Source of the DNA: Paenibacillus sp. FSL K6-1330
GTDB taxonomy: Bacteria; Bacillota; Bacilli; Paenibacillales; Paenibacillaceae
Reading direction: 5' to 3'
Length of the DNA stretch: 64,000 nt
Assembly (NCBI RefSeq): GCF_037976825.1
Contig: NZ_CP150269.1
Location: 2,989,501 to 3,053,500 of the forward strand
Shown here: one piece after another, positions 20,261 to 28,354 of the stretch
Numbering within the stretch: position 1 is the stretch's first letter
Layout: each line of letters opens with the position of its first letter
The notes under the pieces: model-generated
What the model was told of the DNA's origin: nothing
The model's input: the letters and a program-made list of their open reading frames with translations, nothing else
Databases searched by the model: none
Program-made: the position numbers and the translations under genes

Positions 20261-20959
20261 TTGAGTAAAGTGCTCATATTAGAAGATGAAGAATCTATCC
20301 GCAGTTTTATCGTAATTAATCTGAAACGAAACGGCTTTGACGTCCTGGAGACTGGGGATGGCAACGAAGCCCTTCGTTTGCTGCAAACGACGCCAGATAT
20401 CGATATCGCCTTGCTTGATGTCATGGTACCAGGGATTGACGGATTTGAAGTTTGCCGCAGAATTCGGGAAACGAACGAGCGGATCGGTATTATTTTCCTG
20501 ACGGCAAAAGTTCAGGAGCAGGATAAAGTGTATGCCCTCTCCGTTGGTGCCGATGACCACGTAAGCAAACCGTTCAGTCCGACGGAGTTAATCGCCAGGC
20601 TGCAATCTTTACTGCGGAGGGTGAATGTCCAGCGTGCGGGAACCGCCAAGGTATCGTTTCAATCAGGTCCCTTTACGCTGGATCTGATCTCCAAGCAGTT
20701 TAAGAAGAACGGGCAGCCGGTGGAGCTGACGCCAACAGAATTTTCGCTGGTGCAGTTTTTCCTGGAGAAAGAAAACACGCCGCTTAGTCGTGATGTGCTG
20801 CTCGATCATGTATGGGGCAAAGAATATATGGGTGACCCCAAAATCGTGGACGTGAACATTCGGAGATTACGCCAAAAAATCGAAGGCAATCCTTCCGAGC
20901 CGGAATACCTCCAGACGGTATGGGGACACGGCTATAAATGGAAGGGTCAGGGACAATGA
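20261..20959 (+). CDS. Response regulator, OmpR/PhoB family
   Basis: 232 residues. Receiver domain with acidic pair EDEES, phosphoacceptor Asp in IALLDVMVPGIDGFEV, Thr in IIFLTAK and Lys in DDHVSKPFSP; then a winged helix ending RTVWGHGYKWKG-like (LQTVWGHGYKW). It starts with TTG after GAAAGGGG. Its stop overlaps the ATG of the histidine kinase, so the two are translationally coupled. It probably controls wall or envelope genes, which the context does not name. Confidence 0.9.
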   Translation: MSKVLILEDEESIRSFIVINLKRNGFDVLETGDGNEALRLLQTTPDIDIALLDVMVPGIDGFEVCRRIRETNERIGIIFLTAKVQEQDKVYALSVGADDHVSKPFSPTELIARLQSLLRRVNVQRAGTAKVSFQSGPFTLDLISKQFKKNGQPVELTPTEFSLVQFFLEKENTPLSRDVLLDHVWGKEYMGDPKIVDVNIRRLRQKIEGNPSEPEYLQTVWGHGYKWKGQGQ

Positions 20960-22410
20960 TCATCAAAAAAGGCATTCGGCGGCAAATCGTGCTGCACTAC
21001 TTCCTGGTAGTGTTCATCGCCTTGCTGCTGATTGAGGTTATATTTCTAATCGCTTTACGATCGTATTATTACGATACGGTATACAATCATATTTTGAATC
21101 ACATTAATACCGCCAACGCCTTTTATCAGCCCTTCCGATTAACCTCGACGGAGAACGCTAACCAGTTGAGCGAGATGGTTCGCCATTTTGAATTGTATAC
21201 AACGGAGCTTCAAATTTTGAATCCGGGTGGTCAAGTTCTCTCCACATCCACCGGTTTCGAAATAGAGCAGACCATCAAGACCAGTGATGTCACCCAAGCG
21301 CTTGCAGGCAATACGGGCCGTTGGATTGGTAAGCAGCAAGGTACGGGGCAGATCGTAATGGCTGTATCTCAAACCGTTTCGAACGGATTTGAGAAAACGT
21401 ACATTCTTCGCTATGTGACTTCGCTTGAGTTCATTAACGACAAGCTAATGAAAATCACGCTGTTTGCCGTCAGCATCGGTGGGGCCGTGCTAGCGCTCGT
21501 GCTTGCCTTCAGCATCGGGCTGGCCAACTCCATCGTAAAGCCGCTCAACAACATTACCACGGTATCGGCGCAGATGGCCAAGGGCAGGTTTAACGTGAGA
21601 ATCAAAGGCGATTATAAATACGAGCTTGGTGAGCTGTCGTCAACCCTGAACTACATGGCGCAGGAGATTGTACGAAGCAATCAGGTAAAGGATGATTTTG
21701 TTTCATCCATTTCGCATGAGCTGCGGACTCCGCTCACAAGCATTAAGGGCTGGAGTGAAACGCTCGACTCCGGTGGCTATGATCCGGAAGAAACGAAGAT
21801 CGGGATGCAGATTATTTCTAAGGAAACCGATCGTTTGATCGGTCTTGTTGAAGAGTTGCTCGACTTCTCCAAGCTCCAGCAGAATGAGATGAAGCTTGTG
21901 AAGGGTATCGTGAATTTACGGGAGCTTCTGCAAGAGATTATGCTCAATCTGTGGACCAAGGCCGAGAAGAAGGGCGTCCAAATCAAACTGGAGACCGATG
22001 AAAAGCCGATTATCTATGGGGATGCCAACCGCTTGAAGCAGGTGTTTCTGAACATTGTGGATAATGCGATTAAATTCTCGCATGAGAACGGCGTGATCAA
22101 CCTGTCCTTCGCTATGGAAGACAAGTTTGTGATCGTGACCGTGGAAGATCATGGTATTGGCATATCGGACGAACATCTGCGGCGGGTAAAGGATCGATTC
22201 TTCCAGGTTAATCCGCTTAATGGGGGAACGGGACTGGGCCTTGCGATTACGCAGCAGCTCATTGAGCTCCATGGGGGCACGATGGAGATGGAAAGCGAAC
22301 TCGGGCACGGAACATCCGTTATCGTCAAGTTGCCGCTGCCTGAAGGGAAAATACCGATGGCCGGCGGATTAGAGAACGGTGAGGATGACGTAGCCGGACC
22401 GGCCGTATAA
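20956..22410 (+). CDS. Sensor histidine kinase
   Basis: 484 residues: TM1 at about 12-33, an extracellular region of about 130 residues, TM2 at about 165-190, HAMP, a HisKA domain with the phosphoacceptor His in SSISHELRTPLTSIKG, and a HATPase domain with N-box NIVDNAIKFS, G1 EDHGIGIS and G2 GGTGLGLAI. It phosphorylates the preceding regulator. The ATG at 20956 overlaps the regulator stop (ATGA); a longer frame from 20938 would lie inside that gene. The extracellular domain is small and has no obvious PAS Cys or His motif. Confidence 0.92.
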   Translation: MIIKKGIRRQIVLHYFLVVFIALLLIEVIFLIALRSYYYDTVYNHILNHINTANAFYQPFRLTSTENANQLSEMVRHFELYTTELQILNPGGQVLSTSTGFEIEQTIKTSDVTQALAGNTGRWIGKQQGTGQIVMAVSQTVSNGFEKTYILRYVTSLEFINDKLMKITLFAVSIGGAVLALVLAFSIGLANSIVKPLNNITTVSAQMAKGRFNVRIKGDYKYELGELSSTLNYMAQEIVRSNQVKDDFVSSISHELRTPLTSIKGWSETLDSGGYDPEETKIGMQIISKETDRLIGLVEELLDFSKLQQNEMKLVKGIVNLRELLQEIMLNLWTKAEKKGVQIKLETDEKPIIYGDANRLKQVFLNIVDNAIKFSHENGVINLSFAMEDKFVIVTVEDHGIGISDEHLRRVKDRFFQVNPLNGGTGLGLAITQQLIELHGGTMEMESELGHGTSVIVKLPLPEGKIPMAGGLENGEDDVAGPAV

Positions 22411-22440
22411 GCTTTGCCGGGTTACCGGCAAAGCTTTTCT
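22409..22440 (+). terminator. Terminator of the lipoprotein-regulator-kinase operon
   Basis: AAGCTTTGCCGG, loop GTTA, CCGGCAAAGCTT, then TTCT. The stem starts inside the stop codon. Confidence 0.85.
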
Positions 22441-22497
22441 CAAGAGAACAGAATTGTTAAGTTTTCAGCGAAGGTACTGTATTCGCAATTATATGTT

Positions 22498-22650
22498 GTG
22501 GGGCAGTGTTTTGGGGTCCCTGCAAAGTATTCGGATGAAGCATCGAGGTATAGGCTCCACTTTGTGGGGTATTGTATTGGGGCTCCCCGCAAAGTATTTG
22601 GACTAAGCATCGAAGCATAGTCTCCACTTTGTGGGGCTGTTTTGAAAGGG
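22498..22650 (+). repeat. Tandem palindromic repeat, unit of about 66 bases
   Basis: Two full units (22498-22563 and 22564-22630) and the start of a third (22631). Each begins GTGGGG and contains GCAAAGTATT, AAGCATCGA and CTCCACTTT in the same order. Within a unit CCCCGCAAAGT pairs with ACTTTGTGGGG, and GGACTA with TAGTC, so each can fold into a long hairpin around ATCGAA. The two units differ at several bases, so they diverged after duplication. They lie between a terminator and the RBS of the GNAT gene. No other copy is obvious in the window. Confidence 0.7.
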
Positions 22651-22661
22651 GGAGTGCGGAA

Positions 22662-23192
22662 TTGGGACACACAGCAGCAACGTTTTCTACTGAGCAAGGT
22701 CTGTTTGAATTAAAAGTGGCTGAGGCAGAACAGGCAGGAGTGATGCTGTCGCTTCTCAAGGAAGCGGCAGAGGTGATGGAACAGCAAGGGCGCAAGCAGT
22801 GGAGTCCTTCTATCTTCTCCTTCGACTTGATGGAGCAGTACCTGGCGGAGCGTGAAGTGTTTATCCTCTGGCATAAAGATGTCGCCGTCGGCATGTTCAC
22901 GTTACAGTATGGAGATCCAGCTTATTGGGGAGAGCGGGATGATCCGGCATATGGTTATCTGCATCGGCTGACCGTACGCGCCTCCTATCGGGGACTGGAG
23001 CTTGGAACCAAGATGATTTCCTTTGCGGAATCGTATTTGTTATCCATGGGTAAACAGGGTTTCCGACTGGATTGCGTAACTCATCTGCCAACGCTGAATC
23101 AATTTTATCAGCGCGAAGGATTTCAGTTCGTGGCTGAGCAGGATATGGGTGGTCGTGTCGTGAATTTATATGAGAAGAGATTTATTTCATAA
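22662..23192 (+). CDS. GNAT-family N-acetyltransferase
   Basis: 176 residues from the TTG at 22662, which has GGGGGAG seven bases upstream. The acetyl-CoA-binding fold is visible in YLHRLTVRASYRGLELGTKMISFAESYLLSMG (motif A, R/Q-x-x-G-x-G/A type) and in the C-terminal RLDCVTHLPTLNQFYQREGFQFV (motif B). The substrate is unknown. The frame continues upstream into the repeat region, which I regard as non-coding because of the RBS and repeats. Confidence 0.82.
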   Translation: MGHTAATFSTEQGLFELKVAEAEQAGVMLSLLKEAAEVMEQQGRKQWSPSIFSFDLMEQYLAEREVFILWHKDVAVGMFTLQYGDPAYWGERDDPAYGYLHRLTVRASYRGLELGTKMISFAESYLLSMGKQGFRLDCVTHLPTLNQFYQREGFQFVAEQDMGGRVVNLYEKRFIS

Positions 23193-23260
23193 TTTTACAG
23201 TTTTAAAAAAACCTAAGTCGCATGCGCTTGAAACACAGTCAGCAGGGCACGATACATGAG

Positions 23261-23292
23261 AAAAAGCGATCCGTCACGGATCGCTTTTTTGT
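23261..23292 (+). terminator. Bidirectional terminator between GNAT and glgC
   Basis: AAAAAGCGATCCG and CGGATCGCTTTTT form a perfect stem with A-run and T-run on opposite sides, between convergent genes. Confidence 0.85.
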
Positions 23293-23347
23293 ATAAAAGT
23301 CTGAAGAAATTGATCTCTCAGAGGTAATATGTTGTTGAAGAACTCGT

Positions 23348-24562
23348 TTAGGATGAAGAGACATTAGCCCGCAAGCGTCCTTTTTCGTATACATCCTGAA
23401 GCAGTCGGGACGGCTGGGTACGAATGGTTGGCTTCGGAAGTACGGTCTCATAAGGTCCAACAACCACTACGTTGCCGGGAGTTCCTTTTACAATCGCTCC
23501 ATCCTTGATGATTGCTCCCTCACCGATAATGGCATGCTCGATATGAGCGCCCTTGCCGATTTTGACATTCGGCATGACCACACTGTCTTTAACGATGGAG
23601 TATTTGCCGATCTCCGCACCGCAGAATATAACGGAACTCTTGGCTTTTCCTTCGAAGGTGCATTGGTCATGAATCAAGCAGTCGGTGTGTTCCGTATTCC
23701 GGTTCCGCGCTGCCGAAAGTTTGGTCTTCCATGCACGGGTATACATGGGCCAATCGGATCTTTCCAGAACAAGCTCGTTTTGGCTAAGCACATCCATATG
23801 GGCTTCCCAGAGGCTTTCTACAGTACCCACATCGCGCCAGTAGCCCTGGAAGCGATACGCAAGCAGCGACTCTTCTCCGGACAGCATCTTAGGGATGACA
23901 TCCTTCCCGAAGTCATGGCTGGAGTTGGGATCAGCCGCATCCTCAATGAGGTGCCGCTTCAGATAGTCCCAACGGAACAAATATATGCCCATCGAGGCGA
24001 GGTTGCTTTGCGGTTCTGCCGGCTTTTCGGCAAATTCAATGATATTGAGATTGTCGTCAACGCTCATGACGCCAAACCGGCTGGCGTCTTCCCAAGGCAC
24101 TTCCATCACGGAGATCGTGGCAGGTGCCTCCTGCTGTATGTGGGCTTCAAGCATTTCGCGGTAATCCATTTGATAAATATGGTCCCCGGATAGAATAAGG
24201 ACATGTTCGGGATTTTGATCATCGATGTATGGAATGTTTTTATAAATGGCGTCTGCTGTACCCAAGTATCCATCTTGGTGTGTGCTGTTGGATGGAAGCA
24301 GAGCGATGCCTTCACGTCCTGTATGTGTTAGTCCCCAGGGTTCACCTTCACCGATATGTTCGTGTAATGATTCTGCCTCATATTGTGTCAGGACTCCAAC
24401 CGTATCGATTCCGGAGTTCACACAATTGCTGAGAGGAAAATCGATTATACGATAATGTCCGCCAAATGGAACGGCGGGTTTTGCCAGCTTGGACGTAAGG
24501 GGAGCTAATCGTTTACCCTCTCCACCGGCCAGAAGCATAGCAATACAGTCTTTTCTCTTCAT
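23348..24562 (-). CDS. glgC: Glucose-1-phosphate adenylyltransferase
   Basis: 404 residues. Makes ADP-glucose, the sugar donor for glycogen. Signatures: [38 protein letters not shown] at the N-terminus, [21 protein letters not shown] and [20 protein letters not shown]; the C-terminus is a left-handed beta-helix ([26 protein letters not shown]). The ATG at 24562 follows GGGAGGG. It is transcribed away from glgB-glgA, unlike the single glg operon of B. subtilis, and there is no glgD or glgP near. Confidence 0.95.
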   Translation of the reverse strand: MKRKDCIAMLLAGGEGKRLAPLTSKLAKPAVPFGGHYRIIDFPLSNCVNSGIDTVGVLTQYEAESLHEHIGEGEPWGLTHTGREGIALLPSNSTHQDGYLGTADAIYKNIPYIDDQNPEHVLILSGDHIYQMDYREMLEAHIQQEAPATISVMEVPWEDASRFGVMSVDDNLNIIEFAEKPAEPQSNLASMGIYLFRWDYLKRHLIEDAADPNSSHDFGKDVIPKMLSGEESLLAYRFQGYWRDVGTVESLWEAHMDVLSQNELVLERSDWPMYTRAWKTKLSAARNRNTEHTDCLIHDQCTFEGKAKSSVIFCGAEIGKYSIVKDSVVMPNVKIGKGAHIEHAIIGEGAIIKDGAIVKGTPGNVVVVGPYETVLPKPTIRTQPSRLLQDVYEKGRLRANVSSS

Positions 24563-24629
24563 CACGTTTCCCTCCCAATGTATTTTCACGTTGTACATTA
24601 CATAAACGACATTCCCGGGGTTTGAAACG

Positions 24630-24635
24630 ATTATA
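24630..24635 (-). promoter_or_regulatory. Possible -10 element of glgC
   Basis: TATAAT on the minus strand, 68 bases before the glgC start; the -35 (TAATTT) is weak. The 24599-24760 gap must also hold the divergent glgB promoter, for which I see no convincing boxes. Confidence 0.35.
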
Positions 24636-24787
24636 TTGAAAAAGTGAAATGAAAATTACAAAATTATTTTTCAGGGACATTTTTTATTTTCAACATGGTT
24701 AGAATGGGGTAATAGCACTAATAATATTTGGATTTATAAAGAAAAAGCGGGTGACGATGATTGAACCAAGCAGTTAGGGAAGGAAAC

Positions 24788-26764
24788 ATGACTCCGGAAC
24801 AATTGTATTTATTTCATGAAGGAACCTGGTTTCACAGTTACCAATCCATGGGTGCACACCGTGTTACGGAAGATGGAGTTGAAGGCGTGCGTTTTACGGT
24901 TTGGGCTCCGAATGCAAGGCAGGTGGGTCTTGCCGGAGACTGGAACGGCTGGGACGGTTCCCAGGACACGTTATATAGGATACCCGATTCGGGAATTTGG
25001 AGTCGGTTTTTCCCTGGGATGAAGACTGGAACTTTTTACAAATATCATATCACGGGACCGTATGGAGAAACGTTCTTGAAGGCCGATCCGTACGCGTTTC
25101 ACGCCGAAGTTCGACCTGCAACCGCATCGGTTGTGACCGATCTTTCTGGATATCATTGGAACGACGCAACATGGAGAAGAAAGAACAGATCCCCCTACAC
25201 CAAGCCGATGAACATATATGAGATGCACGTTGGAACCTGGCGGCAAAAAGAGGACGGTTCGTTCTATACATATCGCGAACTGGCGGACCAGCTGATCCCC
25301 TACTTGCTGGAGATGAGCTATACCCACGTGGAATTCATGCCCTTGGCTGAGCATCCGTACGACCTTTCATGGGGGTATCAGGGAACCGGATTCTTTGCGC
25401 TGACCAGCAGATACGGAAGTCCCCATGATTTCATGTACCTTGTTGATCAGCTGCATCAAGCTGGTATCGGCGTGCTGCTCGACTGGGTGCCCGCACATTT
25501 TGCCAAGGATGCCCACGGGCTTCGACTGTTTGACGGGGCGCCTCTTTATGAGTACGCAGATTCGCAAAAAGCAGAGAAACCGGGCTGGGGAACACTGTCT
25601 TTCGATTATGCCAAGCCTGAGGTGATTTCATTCCTCATCTCCAATGCCTTATTTTGGATGGATATGTATCATATTGATGGTCTTCGTGTGGACGCTGTGA
25701 CAAGCATGATCCGGCTCGATTTTGAGAAGCGCGAAGGTCAGTATAAACCTAATGAACATGGTGGCTTGGAAAATCTCGAAGCGATATCCTTTCTGCAGGA
25801 ATTGAATAAAGCTGTGTTTCGATATTACCCGAATGCCTTGATGATGGCCGAGGAATCCAGCGCATGGGCAGGAGTTACCGCACCTGTGCACGAAGGGGGC
25901 CTTGGGTTCAATTACAAGTGGAACATGGGCTGGATGAATGACACGCTGTCCTATGTGGAGCAAGAATTCGATCAGCGGCCTACCCATCATAATTTACTAA
26001 CATTTCCCATTTGTTATGCCTATTCAGAAAATTTTACATTACCGCTGTCACATGATGAAGTTGTCCACGGGAAGAAATCACTGCTTAATAAAATGCCGGG
26101 GAGCTATGAACAAAAGTTTGCAGGACTCCGCATTTTGCTTGGATATCAGATCACCCAGCCTGGCAAGAAGCTGCTGTTTATGGGGGGAGAGTTCGGCCAA
26201 TTCATTGAATGGAAGGATCAGGAGCAGCTGGATTGGCTGCTGCTTGATTACGAAAGCCACCGGAAGCAGTTGGCTTATACGGCAGCGTTAAACCGCATGT
26301 ATGTGGAGGAGAAGGCGCTATGGGAGCAGGATCACAGGTGGGAAGGCTTTGAGTGGCTTAGCGCTGATGATCATGAGCAGAGTGTCTTATCGTACATGAG
26401 AATGGGCACAAAACCTGTCGATACAGTGATCATCGTCATTAATTTTCAGCCCTGGGCATATGACCAATATCGGATCGGCTTACCGAGAGCGGGAGAGTAC
26501 GTGGAAATATTGAATTCCGATCATACCGATTATGGCGGCTCCGGACTGGTTAACAACGAAGACTTAAAAGCAGAGAAGAAGGCCTGGCATGGTCAAACCC
26601 ACAGCCTGGAGATCAAGCTGCCTCCACTAGGCATGGTGGTGTTAAAGAAAAAGCCGCGTTCCAGAAAGTTGCAGGCACAAGAGGACGTTTCACTGAAGGC
26701 ATCAGTAGTAAAAGAGAAGACGGCACGGAAAACCAAACGAATCCAAAGGGGGAAGCAGGATTGA
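24788..26764 (+). CDS. glgB: 1,4-alpha-glucan branching enzyme
   Basis: About 658 residues. CBM48 N-terminal domain (VRFTVWAPNARQVGLAGDWNGWDG), then a GH13 barrel with catalytic Asp in IDGLRVDAVTSMI, Glu in MMAEESSAW and Asp in LPLSHDEVVHGK, and a C-terminal beta domain. It creates alpha-1,6 branches in glycogen. I prefer the ATG at 24788, preceded by AGGGAAGG; a TTG at 24761 would add nine residues. The last 35 residues are very rich in Lys and Arg, an unusual tail. It overlaps glgA by four bases. Confidence 0.94.
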   Translation: MTPEQLYLFHEGTWFHSYQSMGAHRVTEDGVEGVRFTVWAPNARQVGLAGDWNGWDGSQDTLYRIPDSGIWSRFFPGMKTGTFYKYHITGPYGETFLKADPYAFHAEVRPATASVVTDLSGYHWNDATWRRKNRSPYTKPMNIYEMHVGTWRQKEDGSFYTYRELADQLIPYLLEMSYTHVEFMPLAEHPYDLSWGYQGTGFFALTSRYGSPHDFMYLVDQLHQAGIGVLLDWVPAHFAKDAHGLRLFDGAPLYEYADSQKAEKPGWGTLSFDYAKPEVISFLISNALFWMDMYHIDGLRVDAVTSMIRLDFEKREGQYKPNEHGGLENLEAISFLQELNKAVFRYYPNALMMAEESSAWAGVTAPVHEGGLGFNYKWNMGWMNDTLSYVEQEFDQRPTHHNLLTFPICYAYSENFTLPLSHDEVVHGKKSLLNKMPGSYEQKFAGLRILLGYQITQPGKKLLFMGGEFGQFIEWKDQEQLDWLLLDYESHRKQLAYTAALNRMYVEEKALWEQDHRWEGFEWLSADDHEQSVLSYMRMGTKPVDTVIIVINFQPWAYDQYRIGLPRAGEYVEILNSDHTDYGGSGLVNNEDLKAEKKAWHGQTHSLEIKLPPLGMVVLKKKPRSRKLQAQEDVSLKASVVKEKTARKTKRIQRGKQD

Positions 26765-28200
26765 AATTGTTATTTGCAGCTTCAGAATGTGGACCATACA
26801 TCAAGACAGGCGGATTGGCGGATGTGATCGCTGCTTTGCCGAAAGCCCTTCGCGGCATGGGCGAGGATATTCGGGTGGTTCTGCCCAAATATCGCGGCAT
26901 TCCTGACGACTACCGGGAGCGCATGGCGCATGTCGGGGAAACCCGGGTACGGGTAGGCTGGCGCGAGCAGTATTGCGGCATCGAGTCCCTGGTTGAGGAC
27001 GGAGTCACGATTTATTTTGTAGACAATGAATATTATTTTGGCCGCGAAGGTATTTACGGCTACATGGACGATGGCGAACGCTTTTCGTTCTTCAATCGCG
27101 CCGTTCTCGAGATCTTGCCGGTAATCGGTTTTCAGCCGGACGTGCTTCACTGCCATGATTGGCATACGGCGATGATTCCGCTGCTCCTTGAAGATGTCTA
27201 CCGACATGATCCTTACTATGCGGGAATTCGAACCGTATTTACAATCCACAATTTGTTGTATCAAGGCGTATATCCGTACGAGGTGCTGGTCGATCTGCTC
27301 GGAATCCACAGCCGTCATTTTACAGCGGAGGGCGTAGAATATTACGGAAACGTGAATTTCATGAAAGCGGGAATCGTGTATGCAGATCATGTAACGACGG
27401 TTAGCCCGACTTATGCTTCGGAGATCCAGACCGGTTATTACGGATATGGACTCGACGGGCTTTTGTCAGCCCAAGGTTCGAGATTGAGCGGCATTGTGAA
27501 TGGTATAGATACTAAGAGCTACAACCCGGCGACCGATCCGCACATCGCGATGAAGTACCGGAGCGGTCTGAGTAAGAAAACGCAGAACAAAATTGCCTTG
27601 CAAGAAGAGTTGAACCTTCCGGTAGCACCGCATATTCCGTTGATGTCGATGGTGACGCGGCTGGTCGATTCGAAGGGGCTCGATCTGCTCATCCGGATTC
27701 TGGATGAGCTGCTCTACTATGATGAGATTCAATTTGTCGTTCTGGGAACGGGTGATCCGTCTTATGAACATTGGTTCAAGGAAGCGGCGAATCGGTATCC
27801 CAATAAAATGTCGGCCCAGATTCGGTTCAATGAACCGTTATCGCGGCGCTTCTACGCTGGAAGCGATCTGTTCCTGATGCCTTCCAAATTTGAACCGTGC
27901 GGTATCAGCCAACTCATCGCCATGCGTTACGGCAGTGTGCCGATTGTCCGCGAAACAGGTGGACTGAATGATACGGTTCATGCATATAACGAGTATACGG
28001 GAGAAGGGAATGGATTCTCTTTCAAGGATTACAATGCCCATGATATGATGAACACGATCCGGCGCGCGACCTCGCTTTACCGCATGCCTGAGCACTGGCG
28101 TAAAGTGACTAAGAACGCATTGGGCGGGGATTATAGCTGGAACGTTTCGGCCAAGGAATATCAGGAGATATACCATCAAATCACCCAATCTCAGGCTTGA
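26761..28200 (+). CDS. glgA: Glycogen synthase (ADP-glucose, GT5)
   Basis: 479 residues. Elongates alpha-1,4 glucan from ADP-glucose. The N-terminal KTGGLADV loop (Lys15) binds ADP-glucose; HCHDWHTAMIP and the C-terminal KFEPCGISQLIAMRYGSVPIVRETGGL (E-x7-E region) are intact. The TTG start overlaps the glgB stop (TTGA) and uses AAAGGGGGAAG as RBS, so expression is coupled. Together with glgB and divergent glgC it completes the glycogen synthesis pathway. Confidence 0.95.
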   Translation: MKLLFAASECGPYIKTGGLADVIAALPKALRGMGEDIRVVLPKYRGIPDDYRERMAHVGETRVRVGWREQYCGIESLVEDGVTIYFVDNEYYFGREGIYGYMDDGERFSFFNRAVLEILPVIGFQPDVLHCHDWHTAMIPLLLEDVYRHDPYYAGIRTVFTIHNLLYQGVYPYEVLVDLLGIHSRHFTAEGVEYYGNVNFMKAGIVYADHVTTVSPTYASEIQTGYYGYGLDGLLSAQGSRLSGIVNGIDTKSYNPATDPHIAMKYRSGLSKKTQNKIALQEELNLPVAPHIPLMSMVTRLVDSKGLDLLIRILDELLYYDEIQFVVLGTGDPSYEHWFKEAANRYPNKMSAQIRFNEPLSRRFYAGSDLFLMPSKFEPCGISQLIAMRYGSVPIVRETGGLNDTVHAYNEYTGEGNGFSFKDYNAHDMMNTIRRATSLYRMPEHWRKVTKNALGGDYSWNVSAKEYQEIYHQITQSQA

Positions 28201-28211
28201 ACCATAACAAG

Positions 28212-28262
28212 ACACAGGGGTGCAAGGATAGCCAAATTATGCGCTGTCCTTGCACCCCTGTG
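28212..28262. terminator. Long perfect hairpin between convergent genes
   Basis: CACAGGGGTGCAAGGA pairs perfectly with TCCTTGCACCCCTGTG around an 18-base loop. There is no T-run on either strand, so termination is likely but not textbook. Confidence 0.5.
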
Positions 28263-28354
28263 CTCGTTAAAGTTTGGTATAGATGTATGGAGCCAGTTGG
28301 TCTGATGCTTCATATTCCTTAATATGGAAATTTGTATCACATAAGATGAGTTTA

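Noticed and set aside
22498..22650. CRISPR array
   Set aside because: Only two units, palindromic inside, no spacers of equal size and no cas genes.
22572..22661. Upstream extension of the GNAT reading frame
   Set aside because: It would be translated from the palindromic repeats; a proper RBS precedes TTG at 22662.
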